Positions 9,321 to 18,890 are shown, counted from the first letter of the stretch. The stretch is 64,000 bases of DNA from Bacillota bacterium (GCA_023415915.1 JAEZIZ010000003.1:1-64000), one strand, 5' to 3'. The notes: generated by a model not told the origin, from the sequence alone. Numbers and translations are program-made.

Positions 9321-10514
9321 TCATCCGTTCCATCTTATTGAGCCCTTTTTATTAAGCTCATCAAGCTTCGCGGCCGGGTCGCTTACCTTCGCTAGGAAAA
9401 TCATCGCCGCAATTATATACGGTTTAAAGCCCGCTTCCTTATAAAGCGGAACCCTGTACCTGTCGAATACGCTTGAAGCCACTTCGCCCTCGCGGCAGGA
9501 AACGCCGGTGATATCGGCGGGCAGGCAGTGCAGGTAAAGCGCGCTGCCGCCTTTGGTGAGCTTCATCATGTCTTCTGTGCACTCCCAATCCTTATGCAGC
9601 GCGTTGTGCGCAAGCATCTCCTTTTCGAGCTCTTTTATTCCGTCCATGTCGCCGTCTGCGTAAAGCTGCGTGCGCTTTTCCATGGCGGCGTATGGCGCCC
9701 AGCTCTTAGGGTACACTATGTCGGCGTCGCGGAACGCCTCGCTCATGCTGTTAGTCTTAGTAAAGTTCCCGCCCGAGGCTGCGGCGTTCTTTTTTGCAAC
9801 GTCTTCTACGCTGCTCATCACTTCGTAGCCCTCGGGATGCGCCAGCGTCACGTCCATGCCGAACCTGGTAAACAGTCCTATTACGCCCTGCGGCACCGAA
9901 AGCGGTTTTCCGTAAGAAGGCGAATACGCCCATGACATAGCCACCTTCTTGCCGCGCAAGTTCTCCGCCCCTCCGAAATGATGTATTATATGCAGCATAT
10001 CTGCCATGGCCTGCGTAGGATGGTCTATGTCGCACTGCAGGTTTACAAGCGTCGGCTTTTGCGGCAGTACCCCTTCGCTGTACCCTTCGCTTACATAATC
10101 GACGATATCGTGCATGAACTTATTGCCTTTACCTATGTACATATCGTCGCGTATACCAATAACGTCCGCCATGAACGATATCATGTTAGCCGTCTCGCGC
10201 ACCGTCTCGCCATGCGCTATCTGCGACTTGCCCTCGTCGAAATCCTGCACGGAGAGCCCCAGCAAGTTGCACGCCGAAGCGAAGCTGAAGCGCGTGCGCG
10301 TAGAGTTGTCTCTGAACATTGATATGCCGAGTCCGCTGTCGAATATCCTGCAGGAAATGTTGTTTTCGCGCAGCGCGCGCAATGCGTCGGCAACGGCGAA
10401 AACTCCTTTTATCTCGTCGTCCGTCTTCTCCCACGTAAGGAAGAAGTCGCCGTTGTACATGCCCTTTAAGTCAAGGCGTTTTATCTGCTCTATAAGTTGT
10501 TCAAATGTGCTCAT
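9321..10514 (-). CDS. ygeW: YgeW, knotted carbamoyltransferase
   Basis: A 397-residue member of the aspartate/ornithine carbamoyltransferase superfamily, YgeW subgroup. The carbamoyl-phosphate loop is present (DNSTRTRFSF near residue 70), as are HPTQAMADML and HCLPAD. Long insertions compared with ordinary transcarbamylases (about 310 residues) fit the knotted YgeW family. RBS AGGGGAG precedes the ATG. Directly followed by arcC, it probably runs towards carbamoyl phosphate formation. The amine partner is not settled by the sequence, although 2,3-diaminopropionate-type substrates are proposed for this family. Confidence 0.92.
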   Translation of the reverse strand: MSTFEQLIEQIKRLDLKGMYNGDFFLTWEKTDDEIKGVFAVADALRALRENNISCRIFDSGLGISMFRDNSTRTRFSFASACNLLGLSVQDFDEGKSQIAHGETVRETANMISFMADVIGIRDDMYIGKGNKFMHDIVDYVSEGYSEGVLPQKPTLVNLQCDIDHPTQAMADMLHIIHHFGGAENLRGKKVAMSWAYSPSYGKPLSVPQGVIGLFTRFGMDVTLAHPEGYEVMSSVEDVAKKNAAASGGNFTKTNSMSEAFRDADIVYPKSWAPYAAMEKRTQLYADGDMDGIKELEKEMLAHNALHKDWECTEDMMKLTKGGSALYLHCLPADITGVSCREGEVASSVFDRYRVPLYKEAGFKPYIIAAMIFLAKVSDPAAKLDELNKKGSIRWNG

Positions 10515-10529
10515 ATAGTCTCCCCTTTT

Positions 10530-11753
10530 TTATTTGTCGAGCTGCCTGTAGCATGTTGGCAGCGCAGCATAAACGGCGGCGCATTTTACAAGGTCAGCCT
10601 TCCACGTCTTTTCGTTGGGCGCGTGCGCCTGCGCCTCTTTGCCCGGTCCGAGGCCAATGCAGGGTATGCCGAACCTGCCCATAATCGATACGCCGTTCGT
10701 TGAGAACGTCCATTTGTCTACGACGGGTTCGCCGTAAAGCCCTGAAAACGCGTTGACCATAGCCATGGTAGCGCTGTGGTCTGCCGGTATTACCCATGTC
10801 GGGAAGTAACAGTCGGTAGGATATACAAGGTTCGTATACGACGGCCGGTCGTATTTGTACATCGATACCTGCGCGTTGTATTTTTTCACCGACGGCAGCC
10901 GCCTTATCTCCTCCAATGCGGATTCGTACGTCTCTCCGTCCGTCAGCCGCCTGTCTATAGAGATCGCGCAGCTGTCCGCCACGGCGCAACGCGACGGCGA
11001 CGTGAAGAATATTTCTGATACCGCAAGCGTCCCTTTGCCTAAGAATTCGTCGTACTTTAGCTTGTCGCCCAGCGCGCGTACTTCCAGCAGTATTTCCGCC
11101 ATCTTGTATATCGCGTTGTCGCCGCGCTCGGGCGCGGAGCCGTGGCAGGATACTCCCTGCACTTCAACGCGTATCTCCATCCTTCCGCGCTGCCCGCGGT
11201 ATATATGTCCGTCCGTGGGTTCGGTGATTACCACGAACTCAGGTTTGATACCGTCCTCGTTTATTATGTACTGCCAGCAAAGGCCGTCGCAGTCTTCTTC
11301 CTGCACCGTGCCGGTTACAAGCACAGTATAACCCGCTAATAAGCCCAGCTCTTTCATTATCTTCGCGCCGTAAACCGCGCTCACGATGCCGCCCAGCTGA
11401 TCGGAAGCGCCCCGCCCGCCTATCTCGGTGTCCGTCTCATAGCCTTCATAAGGGTCAAAAGTCCAGTTGCTCCTGTTGCCTATGCTCACCGTGTCTATGT
11501 GCGCGTCGAATGCTATTATTTTCGGGCCACCGACCATAGTGCCCAGTATGTTTCCCATCGGGTCGATTTCAACCTTATCAAACCCCACAGCCTGCATTTC
11601 TTTTTTTATGCGCTCGATAACGTTTCTCTCGCCGCAGCTCTCGCCCGGTATGGCTATGAGGTCGCGCAAAAAACGCGTCATCTGAGACTCGTAGCTCTGC
11701 GCTTTACGTTTTATTTCGCTCCAGGGAATTTCGCTTTTCTCGAGAATTGCCAT
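10530..11753 (-). CDS. ygeY: YgeY, M20-family selenium metabolism-linked hydrolase
   Basis: Zinc-dependent amidohydrolase/peptidase of the M20 family, about 407 residues. Metal and catalytic residues are visible: AFDAHIDTV (His85, Asp87), GRGASDQLGG (Asp118), the catalytic glutamate pair in VQEEDCDG (152-153), and HSATMA in the C-terminal part. The central dimerisation domain is also present (GRMEIRVEVQGVSCHG). The start is the ATG at 11753, with AAGGAG 10-12 bases upstream. An in-frame extension to 11801 lacks an RBS. It is the first gene of the purine operon, about 130 bases downstream of its promoter, and probably deacylates or hydrolyses an open-chain purine-derived intermediate. Confidence 0.9.
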   Translation of the reverse strand: MAILEKSEIPWSEIKRKAQSYESQMTRFLRDLIAIPGESCGERNVIERIKKEMQAVGFDKVEIDPMGNILGTMVGGPKIIAFDAHIDTVSIGNRSNWTFDPYEGYETDTEIGGRGASDQLGGIVSAVYGAKIMKELGLLAGYTVLVTGTVQEEDCDGLCWQYIINEDGIKPEFVVITEPTDGHIYRGQRGRMEIRVEVQGVSCHGSAPERGDNAIYKMAEILLEVRALGDKLKYDEFLGKGTLAVSEIFFTSPSRCAVADSCAISIDRRLTDGETYESALEEIRRLPSVKKYNAQVSMYKYDRPSYTNLVYPTDCYFPTWVIPADHSATMAMVNAFSGLYGEPVVDKWTFSTNGVSIMGRFGIPCIGLGPGKEAQAHAPNEKTWKADLVKCAAVYAALPTCYRQLDK

Positions 11754-11891
11754 TGTATGTATGCTCCTTTTAGTAAAATGACGCTGTTGCCTATAAATCA
11801 ATTTTGCGGTTTAATGTTTCGCTGTTCGTGAAGAGTTGAAATAATTGAGTTACAAATTTTTTTTGGTTGCCAAAATATTATTTATGCTCAA

Positions 11892-11920
11892 AATATAGCA
11901 CTCATGCAGCAAGCTGTCAA
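11892..11920 (-). promoter_or_regulatory. Promoter of the ygeY-hydA operon
   Basis: On the minus strand a perfect -35 TTGACA (11915-11920) is followed after exactly 17 bases by TATATT (11892-11897). Transcription would start near 11885, leaving a leader of about 130 bases before ygeY. I saw no purine riboswitch core or terminator hairpin in this leader. Confidence 0.75.
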
Positions 11921-11965
11921 GCAAAACGCCTGCCTTTAAGCTTTTCGACGCGATGTTTCAAGGCA

Positions 11966-12003
11966 TAAAAAAAGAAAGGCCCCACAAGATTGGTAGCCTT
12001 TCC
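11966..12003 (-). terminator. Rho-independent terminator of tex
   Basis: Read on the minus strand: GAAAGGC stem, 15-base loop, GCCTTTC, then a run of seven T. The stem arms are 11974-11980 and 11996-12002. It lies 37 bases beyond the tex stop and separates tex from the purine operon. Confidence 0.8.
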
Positions 12004-12039
12004 GTTCATATCTTCTGTTGATTGTATATCAGCCCGCTG

Positions 12040-14193
12040 TCACGGCTTCTTTTCGCTTTTCATCGTAAGCGCGATGCGCTTTCTTTTAAAGTCCACATCC
12101 AGCACTCTTACGTTTACGATATCTCCTACCTTGACTACCTCGGAAGGGTGCTTTATAAACCTGTCGGCCATCTGCGATATGTGCACAAGGCCGTCTTCGT
12201 GTACGCCAATGTCCACAAATGCCCCGAAGTCAATTACGTTGCGCACCGTGCCTTTCAGCTCCATTCCCGGCTTTAAATCCTCCAGCTTAAGCACGTCTTT
12301 GCGCAGCATGGGCTGAGGCAGGCTTTCTCTCGGGTCGCGGCCCGGCCGCTGAAGCTCGTCCACGATATCCAGCAGCGTAGGCACTCCCACACCTATCTGC
12401 TCGGCCAACGCTTCCGCGCCGGCGGCTTTGAGCTTTAACGGCAGTATGGAAAGCTTTTTCTTTCTCACATCTTCCAGCGAAAGCCCGCTTATGGACAACA
12501 GCTTCAATGCCGCGCCGTAGCTTTCCGGATGAACGGCGGTATTATCAAGCACATTGTCGCTCTCCGCCACACGCAGGAACCCCGCGCACTGCTCGAACGC
12601 CTTCTTTCCCAGTTTGGGAACGTTAGTCAATTCCTCGCGGCTTTTAAAATGCCCTTTTTGCTCGCGGTACGCAACGATATTCTTCGCCGTCTGGTTGTTG
12701 ATGCCCGCGATATGCGAAAGCAGCGAATGCGACGCGGTATTTAGGTCTACGCCCACCGCGTTCACGCAGTCTTCCACGACGGCTCCCAGCGCCTCTTCCA
12801 GCAGGTTCTCAGGCATGTCGTGCTGGTACTGCCCTACGCCTATCGCTTTGGGGTCGATCTTCACAAGCTCGGCGAGCGGGTCTTGCAGCCTCCGCGCTAT
12901 CGACACGGCGCTGCGCAGCGAAACGTCGTATTCGGGAAACTCCTCGGCGGCAAGCTTCGAAGCCGAATAGACCGACGCCCCCGCCTCGCTGACCACCATA
13001 TATGATGCGGGATAGCCCATGTCCTTTAAAACGGACGCCACAAACTCTTCCGACTCCCGTGAAGCCGTGCCGTTGCCTATCGAGATGGCGGTTATGTTAA
13101 ACCTTTTTATCAGGCCTTTGAGAATTTCGGCGGCTTCGGCCACCTTATTCTGCGGCGGCGTAGGATATATTACGGCCGTGTGCAGCACTTTGCCCGTTTC
13201 GTCCACTACCGCGAGCTTGCAGCCGGTGCGGTACGCAGGGTCGAGCCCGAGCACGTTTTTCCCCTTTACGGGAGGCTGCATAAGCAGGTTCTTTAAGTTT
13301 GATGCAAATACTTTTATCGCTTTCTCGTCGGCTTTTTCGGTAAGCGCGGCCCTTATTTCGCGTTCCAGCGCAGGCAGTATCAGCCGCGAGAGCGCGTCCT
13401 CGCCCGCAGTCTGCACAAGCGTTGAACTCTCGCTCGTGCCTTTTATATACGCTTTGTTTAAAAACACAAGCAGCCTTTCCTTATCGGCCTGCACCTTGAC
13501 TTTCAGTATTCCCTCGCGTTCGCCCCTGTCTATCGCGAGCACCCTGTGGCCCGCTATCCTGTAAACTGGCTCGGAGAAGTCCCTGTACATGGCGTAAAGG
13601 CTGTCCTCTTCGCAGTCGGAGGAAACTACGACGTCCCCGTTGCGCCAGATATATTCCCTGAAAGTCTTTCTTAAATCGGCGTCGTCGCTTATTATCTCCG
13701 CTATTATATCCGACGCGCCCTGCATCGCTTCTTCCGCGGAATGCACGCCTTTTTCTTCGTTTATGTACTTTTGGGCTTCATTAAGAAGACTTAATGAGGC
13801 GTCCTGTAAAAGTATAGCTTCGGCGAGAGGCTCCAAGCCCTTTTCCCTAGCAACGGAAGCGCGCGTCTTGCGCTTTGGCTTATACGGCCTGTAGATGTCC
13901 TCGACTTCCGCCAACGTCTTTGCGTTCTCCAGAGCTTTTGAAAGCTCGTCCGTCCATTTTCCGGCTTCCGTTATAGAGGCTGCAACTTCTTCCTTGCGTT
14001 TTTCAAGATTGCGAAGATAACCAAGCCTCCCTGTAAGCTCGCGCAGTACCTGGTCGTCCATTGAGCCGGTCATCTCTTTGCGGTAGCGGGCTATGAACGG
14101 TATGGTATTTCCGCCGTCCACGAGCGAAACTATGTTCTTTACATACTGAGGAGGGGTTTTGAAATCTTCGGAAAGCGTTTTTATAATGTCCAG
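12040..14193 (-). CDS. tex: Tex-family RNA-binding transcription accessory protein (CTG start)
   Basis: Cytoplasmic nucleic-acid-binding protein with a Tex N-terminal domain, YqgF/RNase H-like domain (NVLGLDPAYRTGCKLAV), helix-hairpin-helix repeats (VDLNTASHSLLSHIAGI), and a C-terminal S1 domain (GTVRNVIDFGAFVDIGVHEDGLVHIS). From the chosen start it is 717 residues. The conserved N-terminus DIIKTLSEDFKTPPQYVKN is encoded only if translation starts upstream of the first ATG-like codon, a GTG at 14121. The only in-frame candidate in register with the RBS is CTG at 14191-14193, 9 bases after AAGGAG. There is no ATG, GTG or TTG between. It is transcribed divergently from the MoxR operon. Confidence 0.93.
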   Translation of the reverse strand: MDIIKTLSEDFKTPPQYVKNIVSLVDGGNTIPFIARYRKEMTGSMDDQVLRELTGRLGYLRNLEKRKEEVAASITEAGKWTDELSKALENAKTLAEVEDIYRPYKPKRKTRASVAREKGLEPLAEAILLQDASLSLLNEAQKYINEEKGVHSAEEAMQGASDIIAEIISDDADLRKTFREYIWRNGDVVVSSDCEEDSLYAMYRDFSEPVYRIAGHRVLAIDRGEREGILKVKVQADKERLLVFLNKAYIKGTSESSTLVQTAGEDALSRLILPALEREIRAALTEKADEKAIKVFASNLKNLLMQPPVKGKNVLGLDPAYRTGCKLAVVDETGKVLHTAVIYPTPPQNKVAEAAEILKGLIKRFNITAISIGNGTASRESEEFVASVLKDMGYPASYMVVSEAGASVYSASKLAAEEFPEYDVSLRSAVSIARRLQDPLAELVKIDPKAIGVGQYQHDMPENLLEEALGAVVEDCVNAVGVDLNTASHSLLSHIAGINNQTAKNIVAYREQKGHFKSREELTNVPKLGKKAFEQCAGFLRVAESDNVLDNTAVHPESYGAALKLLSISGLSLEDVRKKKLSILPLKLKAAGAEALAEQIGVGVPTLLDIVDELQRPGRDPRESLPQPMLRKDVLKLEDLKPGMELKGTVRNVIDFGAFVDIGVHEDGLVHISQMADRFIKHPSEVVKVGDIVNVRVLDVDFKRKRIALTMKSEKKP

Positions 14194-14230
14194 TGGTTTG
14201 TTCTCCTTTTGCTGTTATTCATGCAGCGAT

Positions 14231-14260
14231 ATTATACCAAAAAGCGATTTAGCACGTCCA
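14231..14260 (-). promoter_or_regulatory. Probable promoter of tex
   Basis: Minus-strand TATAAT (14231-14236) with a weak -35 TGGACG (14255-14260) at 18 bases, about 40 bases upstream of the CTG start. Confidence 0.5.
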
Positions 14261-14329
14261 TATACAATTACGCCGCTTTTAAAACGAACATTATGGCAAA
14301 GGTAAAATAATTGAGGCAAAAAAATGATA

Positions 14330-14358
14330 TGGAAACGGGCGCTAAATAATGTTATAAT
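14330..14358 (+). promoter_or_regulatory. Possible promoter of the MoxR-DUF58-transglutaminase operon
   Basis: Plus-strand TATAAT at 14353-14358, 17 bases after a poor -35 (TGGAAA, 14330-14335). It lies about 100 bases before the MoxR ATG. Confidence 0.4.
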
Positions 14359-14458
14359 ATGGCGTATTTTCAGCGTATATCATTCATTTTTCAGCTTTGC
14401 TTAAACCATTATCATTTTCATAACAAATCAACAGAGCATCGAAAGGACTATAGCGGCT

Positions 14459-15409
14459 ATGACCGAAATAAACGAAACCCTCGATTTAATACGGCGCATA
14501 AAAGATAATATAGCAAAAGTCATCGTCGGCAAGGAGCGCGCAATCGAGCTCGTACTCTGCGCTCTTATCTGCGGCGGGCATGTATTGATAGAAGACGCTC
14601 CCGGCCTCGGCAAGACTACTTTAGTTTCGGCGCTCGCGCGTTCGCTTAATTGCAGCTTCAAGCGTATACAGTTCACGCCCGACGTGCTGCCTTCCGACGT
14701 AACCGGCTTTACGAGCTTCAATTTGAAAACGGGCGAGCGGGAGGTAAACTTCGGCGGCGTGATGGCGCAGGTAGTGCTTGCCGACGAAATAAACCGCACG
14801 AGCCCTAAAACACAGTCCAGCCTGCTGGAGGTAATGCAGGAAGGCCAAGTCACCATAGACGGAGTGTGCTACAGCGTGCCGCAGCCGTTTATAGTGCTCG
14901 CCACTCAAAACCCGGTGGAGCATGTAGGCACGTATCCGCTGCCCGAAGCCCAGCTTGACCGCTTCCTGCTGAAAATCTCTATGGGCTACCCTAAGCGCAG
15001 CGAAGAGCTTGACATATTAAAGCGCAACAAGGGCTCAAAGCCAATAGAAGCGCTTACCGCCGTGGCAAGCGGAGAAGACGTAATGCGTTTAAGGGAGCTT
15101 CACGCCGGTATAAAATGCGCCGAGCCTGTATTGTCGTATATCGTTTCGATAGCCGAAGCGACGCGCGGCAACCCTAAAATCTCACTGGGCGTAAGCCCCC
15201 GCGGTTCATTAGCGCTGATGAACGCCGCAATGGCAAACGCAATGCTAAATGGGCGCGACTATACGCTTCCCGACGACATTCAATATATGGCCGAGCCTGT
15301 GCTCGCGCACCGTATAATACTCAATCTGCAGGCTAATCAGGACAAGGAGACGCCGGAAACGCTGCTGGAAACGATACTGCGCGGCATAAAGGTGCCTGGG
15401 GTGTCATGA
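14459..15409 (+). CDS. MoxR-family AAA+ ATPase
   Basis: A 316-residue AAA+ ATPase of the MoxR class, thought to act as a chaperone that remodels or activates partner proteins. Walker A is EDAPGLGKTT (about 45-54). Walker B is VVLADEINRTSP (Asp109-Glu110), followed by the MoxR-typical SSLLEVMQEGQV. Sensor and lid regions follow (ATQNPVEHVGTYPLPEAQLDRF, in two segments). Its stop overlaps the next start by 4 bases (ATGA), so it is translationally coupled to the DUF58 protein. MoxR, DUF58 and a membrane transglutaminase form a common three-gene operon in bacteria. The specific client here is unknown. Confidence 0.93.
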   Translation: MTEINETLDLIRRIKDNIAKVIVGKERAIELVLCALICGGHVLIEDAPGLGKTTLVSALARSLNCSFKRIQFTPDVLPSDVTGFTSFNLKTGEREVNFGGVMAQVVLADEINRTSPKTQSSLLEVMQEGQVTIDGVCYSVPQPFIVLATQNPVEHVGTYPLPEAQLDRFLLKISMGYPKRSEELDILKRNKGSKPIEALTAVASGEDVMRLRELHAGIKCAEPVLSYIVSIAEATRGNPKISLGVSPRGSLALMNAAMANAMLNGRDYTLPDDIQYMAEPVLAHRIILNLQANQDKETPETLLETILRGIKVPGVS

Positions 15410-16566
15410 AGCTTTTCAGATGGATATACTATTCGTTTATGGCTATAGTCTTCATTGCGGGCATATACTCCGGCCTGCGTGTATTTTTCATTGTCTTTTT
15501 AACGCAGCTATTAACCGTATTATCCGTGCTCGCAATAAGTCTTTGGACGGTTAAGACGTTCAAATTCAGGCAGGAGCTTTCACATAAAAGCTGCGTAAAG
15601 GGCGAAGAGGTAACGCTGCAGCTTGAGATCGCCAATGAAAGGCCTTTTCCGCTGTCGCTTATCGAAGTGCATGTAGACGTCGTATCATACGGCGAAAACG
15701 TGCAGCTCGTATTCAGCGTTGCGCCTTACTCGGGCAGGACGTTTAATATACCCATAGTTACGCCTTACCGCGGGCGGTATAACGTAGGCATGACAAAGCT
15801 CAAGATAACCGATATATTCGGTCTTATTTCTTTTCCATTTGATATGCGCTGGTTCTCGTATTACCGCATGCCCGAGCTTATTGTGCTACCAAAGGCGCAG
15901 ATGCCCGCGGCGGTATCGTACGACATACCCGACACCAAACTGTTTGGAGACGCTTACCTCAAGCAGGCGGAGCAGGGCGACAGCGTTTCGGGCGTACGCC
16001 TTTATCACCCGGGCGATTCTCTGCGGCGCGTGCATTGGAAAAAGAGCGCGCAGCAGGGCGAGATATTTATTAAGCAATATGAGTACCCGGAAAAGGAGCG
16101 CGTGCTGATATTCGTAGACACCAGCACGCACGGGCTTACCGGCGAAGACGTTCTTATATATGCCGATACGGTTTGCGAATGCGCCGCGTGCATAGCGCTG
16201 CACAACCTGTCCCAGAACCGCAGCGTGCAAGTTGTAAACAGCGCCGATTTTTCAAGGCCGGCAGAATGCGCAAGCCTTGCGGATTTTGAGCGCGTCCGCA
16301 GGTATCTTGCGGTACTGCCTTTTGGCGATAAATCCGACCTTTACGGCATGCTTGCAAGATCCGGCCGTGATTTTACCGCCCACGCGCTTTTTGTACTAAC
16401 CAGAGTAGCCGACAAAGATAGCATGCTGAAGCTTGAAAAAGCGCTTGCGCCCTGCCATTCGGTAACGCTGGTAGCCGTTGGCGGGGTAAAGCCCGGCGGG
16501 CGCTTACACACGCTTTATGTCGATGCGGGCGCAAACGCCGCGGAGTCGCTGCAGAGCCTGTTCTAG
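15406..16566 (+). CDS. DUF58 domain protein
   Basis: A 386-residue protein with two N-terminal hydrophobic segments (about residues 5-50), then a beta-rich region and the DUF58 signature (GDSVSGVRLYHPGDSLRRVHW across about 184-205). A von Willebrand-like segment follows with VLIFVDTSTHGL near residue 230. DUF58 proteins are partners of MoxR ATPases. Enzymatic activity is not established for the family. It overlaps MoxR by 4 bases and ends 14 bases before the transglutaminase gene. Confidence 0.9.
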   Translation: MKLFRWIYYSFMAIVFIAGIYSGLRVFFIVFLTQLLTVLSVLAISLWTVKTFKFRQELSHKSCVKGEEVTLQLEIANERPFPLSLIEVHVDVVSYGENVQLVFSVAPYSGRTFNIPIVTPYRGRYNVGMTKLKITDIFGLISFPFDMRWFSYYRMPELIVLPKAQMPAAVSYDIPDTKLFGDAYLKQAEQGDSVSGVRLYHPGDSLRRVHWKKSAQQGEIFIKQYEYPEKERVLIFVDTSTHGLTGEDVLIYADTVCECAACIALHNLSQNRSVQVVNSADFSRPAECASLADFERVRRYLAVLPFGDKSDLYGMLARSGRDFTAHALFVLTRVADKDSMLKLEKALAPCHSVTLVAVGGVKPGGRLHTLYVDAGANAAESLQSLF

Positions 16567-16580
16567 TTTGGGAGGGACCG

Positions 16581-18854
16581 ATGAAGTTTTTAAAGTCAAA
16601 ACTCGCCGCTTTCCTTACGGATATGTTCTGCTGCGTAATGCTCGGTGCTTCCGTCTGCTCGATTTTTCTGCCGTCCGCGGGATTTGCCGTAGGCTACGGC
16701 GACTGCATTTTGCTGACCATGGCCTGCCTCGGGCTGATTGTATTGTTTACGCGCAGATGGTGGGTGTTCCCCTCCCTGGCTGGTGCCGTTATAGTATTGA
16801 CGCTGCTCATATCGACCATACTCGATCAAAATCGGGAGCTCTGGGAATACATAGACGGTTTCGTTCGCTGGTGCGCCTCGTCTTACCCCCCAACCTCGCC
16901 TTATTCGACGAATGGCAGCATAGTTTTCGTCGAGCTTGCCGTGGCCTTTCCCGCTGCCGCCGTTTCGTACCTTTACTTCCGCAAGCTGTTTTTCTTTCCC
17001 GCTCTGCCGCTCGCTGCGCTCGGGCTGCTGATATGGGCGCATTCGGCCAACTCCCCGGCATTCTGGCCCGCATTCTATATGCTTCTTGCCGTAGTCTTTT
17101 TATCGATTGCAAAGGCTACGGGCAACCGTATAAATAAGAAGCTGCCCAAGGAAGACGGCATTTCAAGCGCGCTGCTCGTTATGACAGCCATAGTAATAGT
17201 GCCCGTAGTCATTTTCCTGTCGGTCGTGATAAGCCCTAAAAATGACGGAGAGTGGCAGTCTAAAGGGCTTTTCAACATGGTCGAAGACATAAGCGACTAT
17301 TTCGGCTGGGGAGACAGCAGCGATCCGGTACAGGGAAGCTTCAATATAGGCGTATCGGGCTTTTCTCCGCTGGAAAACCGCTTGGGCGGAAACGTAACGC
17401 CAAGCAACGAAGTGGTTATGACGGTAATAACCAACTCGCCTATGCGCCTCAAAGGCGCCGTATACGACGCTTACGACGGACAGAGGTGGTATGACGCGGC
17501 TAAATTGCGCAGGTTCAGGCTTACAAGTTCAATATGGCAGACTACGCGTGGCGAAGTGTTCGGCCTTCCCAAGACGGCAGGCGGTGAAGCGAAAAAGCTG
17601 CTTGACAAGCTAACGCACTCCGCAAAACTCAGTATAGCGTATTCTGAGCGCGGCAGGACACTTTTTTCCGCGGGACAGCTGCAATCTCTTGAGAGCAGGA
17701 CAATGGACATATCCGGCGTGTTCTTTAACAGGCAGTCCGAGCTTTTCACTTCGGTTCCCCACAGGTCGATGCGCTATATTATCAATACCGTAATATTCAA
17801 CAGAAACCTGGAGGACTTCGACGCCAATATGACGGCGCTCGAGTCGCTTACGGAAAACGAACCCGACAGCAGCTGGGACGGAATATGTTCAGAATACTTG
17901 CAGCTCCCAGAATCTATGCCAAGCAGCGTATACGAGACAGCGGCGCAAATTACAAGAGACTGCAAAACGCCATACGAAAAAGCAAAGGCCATAGAGGACT
18001 GGCTCGCAATGAATTGCAGATATACGCTAACCCCTGGTACTCCGCCGGAGAACATGGACTTTGTGGAATATTTCCTTCAAAAGCGCGAAGGGTATTGCGT
18101 CTATTTTGCAAGCGCAATGACTGTACTTGCGCGCGCCGAGGGCCTTCCCGCCCGCTTCGTTACCGGCTACGCGCTTAAGAGAAATCCGGCTACCACCGCC
18201 GGTAATTCATTCCTTGCCACCAACTCCACCGCGCACGCATGGACTGAAATCTATTTCAAGGGTATAGGGTGGCTCACGTTCGACGCTTCGGGATGGAACT
18301 TCGACGAAAACGCTGTGATAGACCAAAACACTACCGGAGGGCAGGTAACTACTCCAACGCCCGCACCGACATCCGACGTGTTATCTGAAAATGACGCCGA
18401 TGCTGCCGATGGCGGCGGCATGTCCGCTGAGTTTAAAGCGGCGCTGATAGCTATAACGTGCATTGCCGCTGCGCTCGGGCTGTTTACGGCTATTCGCGTA
18501 CTTCTGCTGACGGGCTCCGGATATTACAGGAGGCTTTGCCGCAAATATTCTACGGCAGGCGAAAGGCTTAATGCCTGCTACTCTAAAATACTGCGTCAGG
18601 TTTCTTTCCTCGGCTTGCGGCAGAAAACCGGCGATACGATAACGAGCTTTGCGCGGCGCGTCGATGAGTACCTTCGATCGGAAGAAATGACGGCTGCGTG
18701 CATTCCAGTAATTAAAATGCGCTTCCGGCTCGAAGAGCCAAGCGACGCGGATGTGGAAAAGATGTGCGAATTCAGCGCCTCGCTCGAAAAGCGCTTAAGA
18801 GAACATCTCGGCTTATCGGTATATTTGTGGCGGCGCATACTGCTGGGGCGTTAG
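16581..18854 (+). CDS. Membrane transglutaminase-like protein (TgpA type)
   Basis: A 757-residue membrane protein. About six hydrophobic segments lie within residues 10-220. A large extracytoplasmic region carries a transglutaminase-like core with catalytic residues Cys506 (REGYCVYFAS), His552 (TAHAWTEIYF) and Asp568 (WLTFDAS). A threonine/proline-rich linker follows (about 590-605), then a further membrane segment (about 615-640) and a cytoplasmic tail. This is the standard partner of MoxR and DUF58 proteins. The substrate is unknown; peptide or cell-envelope crosslinking or hydrolysis is possible. RBS GGGAGG precedes the ATG. Confidence 0.9.
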   Translation: MKFLKSKLAAFLTDMFCCVMLGASVCSIFLPSAGFAVGYGDCILLTMACLGLIVLFTRRWWVFPSLAGAVIVLTLLISTILDQNRELWEYIDGFVRWCASSYPPTSPYSTNGSIVFVELAVAFPAAAVSYLYFRKLFFFPALPLAALGLLIWAHSANSPAFWPAFYMLLAVVFLSIAKATGNRINKKLPKEDGISSALLVMTAIVIVPVVIFLSVVISPKNDGEWQSKGLFNMVEDISDYFGWGDSSDPVQGSFNIGVSGFSPLENRLGGNVTPSNEVVMTVITNSPMRLKGAVYDAYDGQRWYDAAKLRRFRLTSSIWQTTRGEVFGLPKTAGGEAKKLLDKLTHSAKLSIAYSERGRTLFSAGQLQSLESRTMDISGVFFNRQSELFTSVPHRSMRYIINTVIFNRNLEDFDANMTALESLTENEPDSSWDGICSEYLQLPESMPSSVYETAAQITRDCKTPYEKAKAIEDWLAMNCRYTLTPGTPPENMDFVEYFLQKREGYCVYFASAMTVLARAEGLPARFVTGYALKRNPATTAGNSFLATNSTAHAWTEIYFKGIGWLTFDASGWNFDENAVIDQNTTGGQVTTPTPAPTSDVLSENDADAADGGGMSAEFKAALIAITCIAAALGLFTAIRVLLLTGSGYYRRLCRKYSTAGERLNACYSKILRQVSFLGLRQKTGDTITSFARRVDEYLRSEEMTAACIPVIKMRFRLEEPSDADVEKMCEFSASLEKRLREHLGLSVYLWRRILLGR

Positions 18855-18890
18855 TCTTCTGTAAAATCATAATAAAATCATATAGAACAC

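Noticed and set aside
11754..11885. A purine riboswitch in the ygeY leader
   Set aside because: I could not recognise the conserved core or a terminator switch in the 130-base leader.
12040..14121. tex starting at GTG 14121
   Set aside because: It would lack 24 residues that are conserved in Tex proteins and has no RBS, whereas the CTG at 14193 has both.
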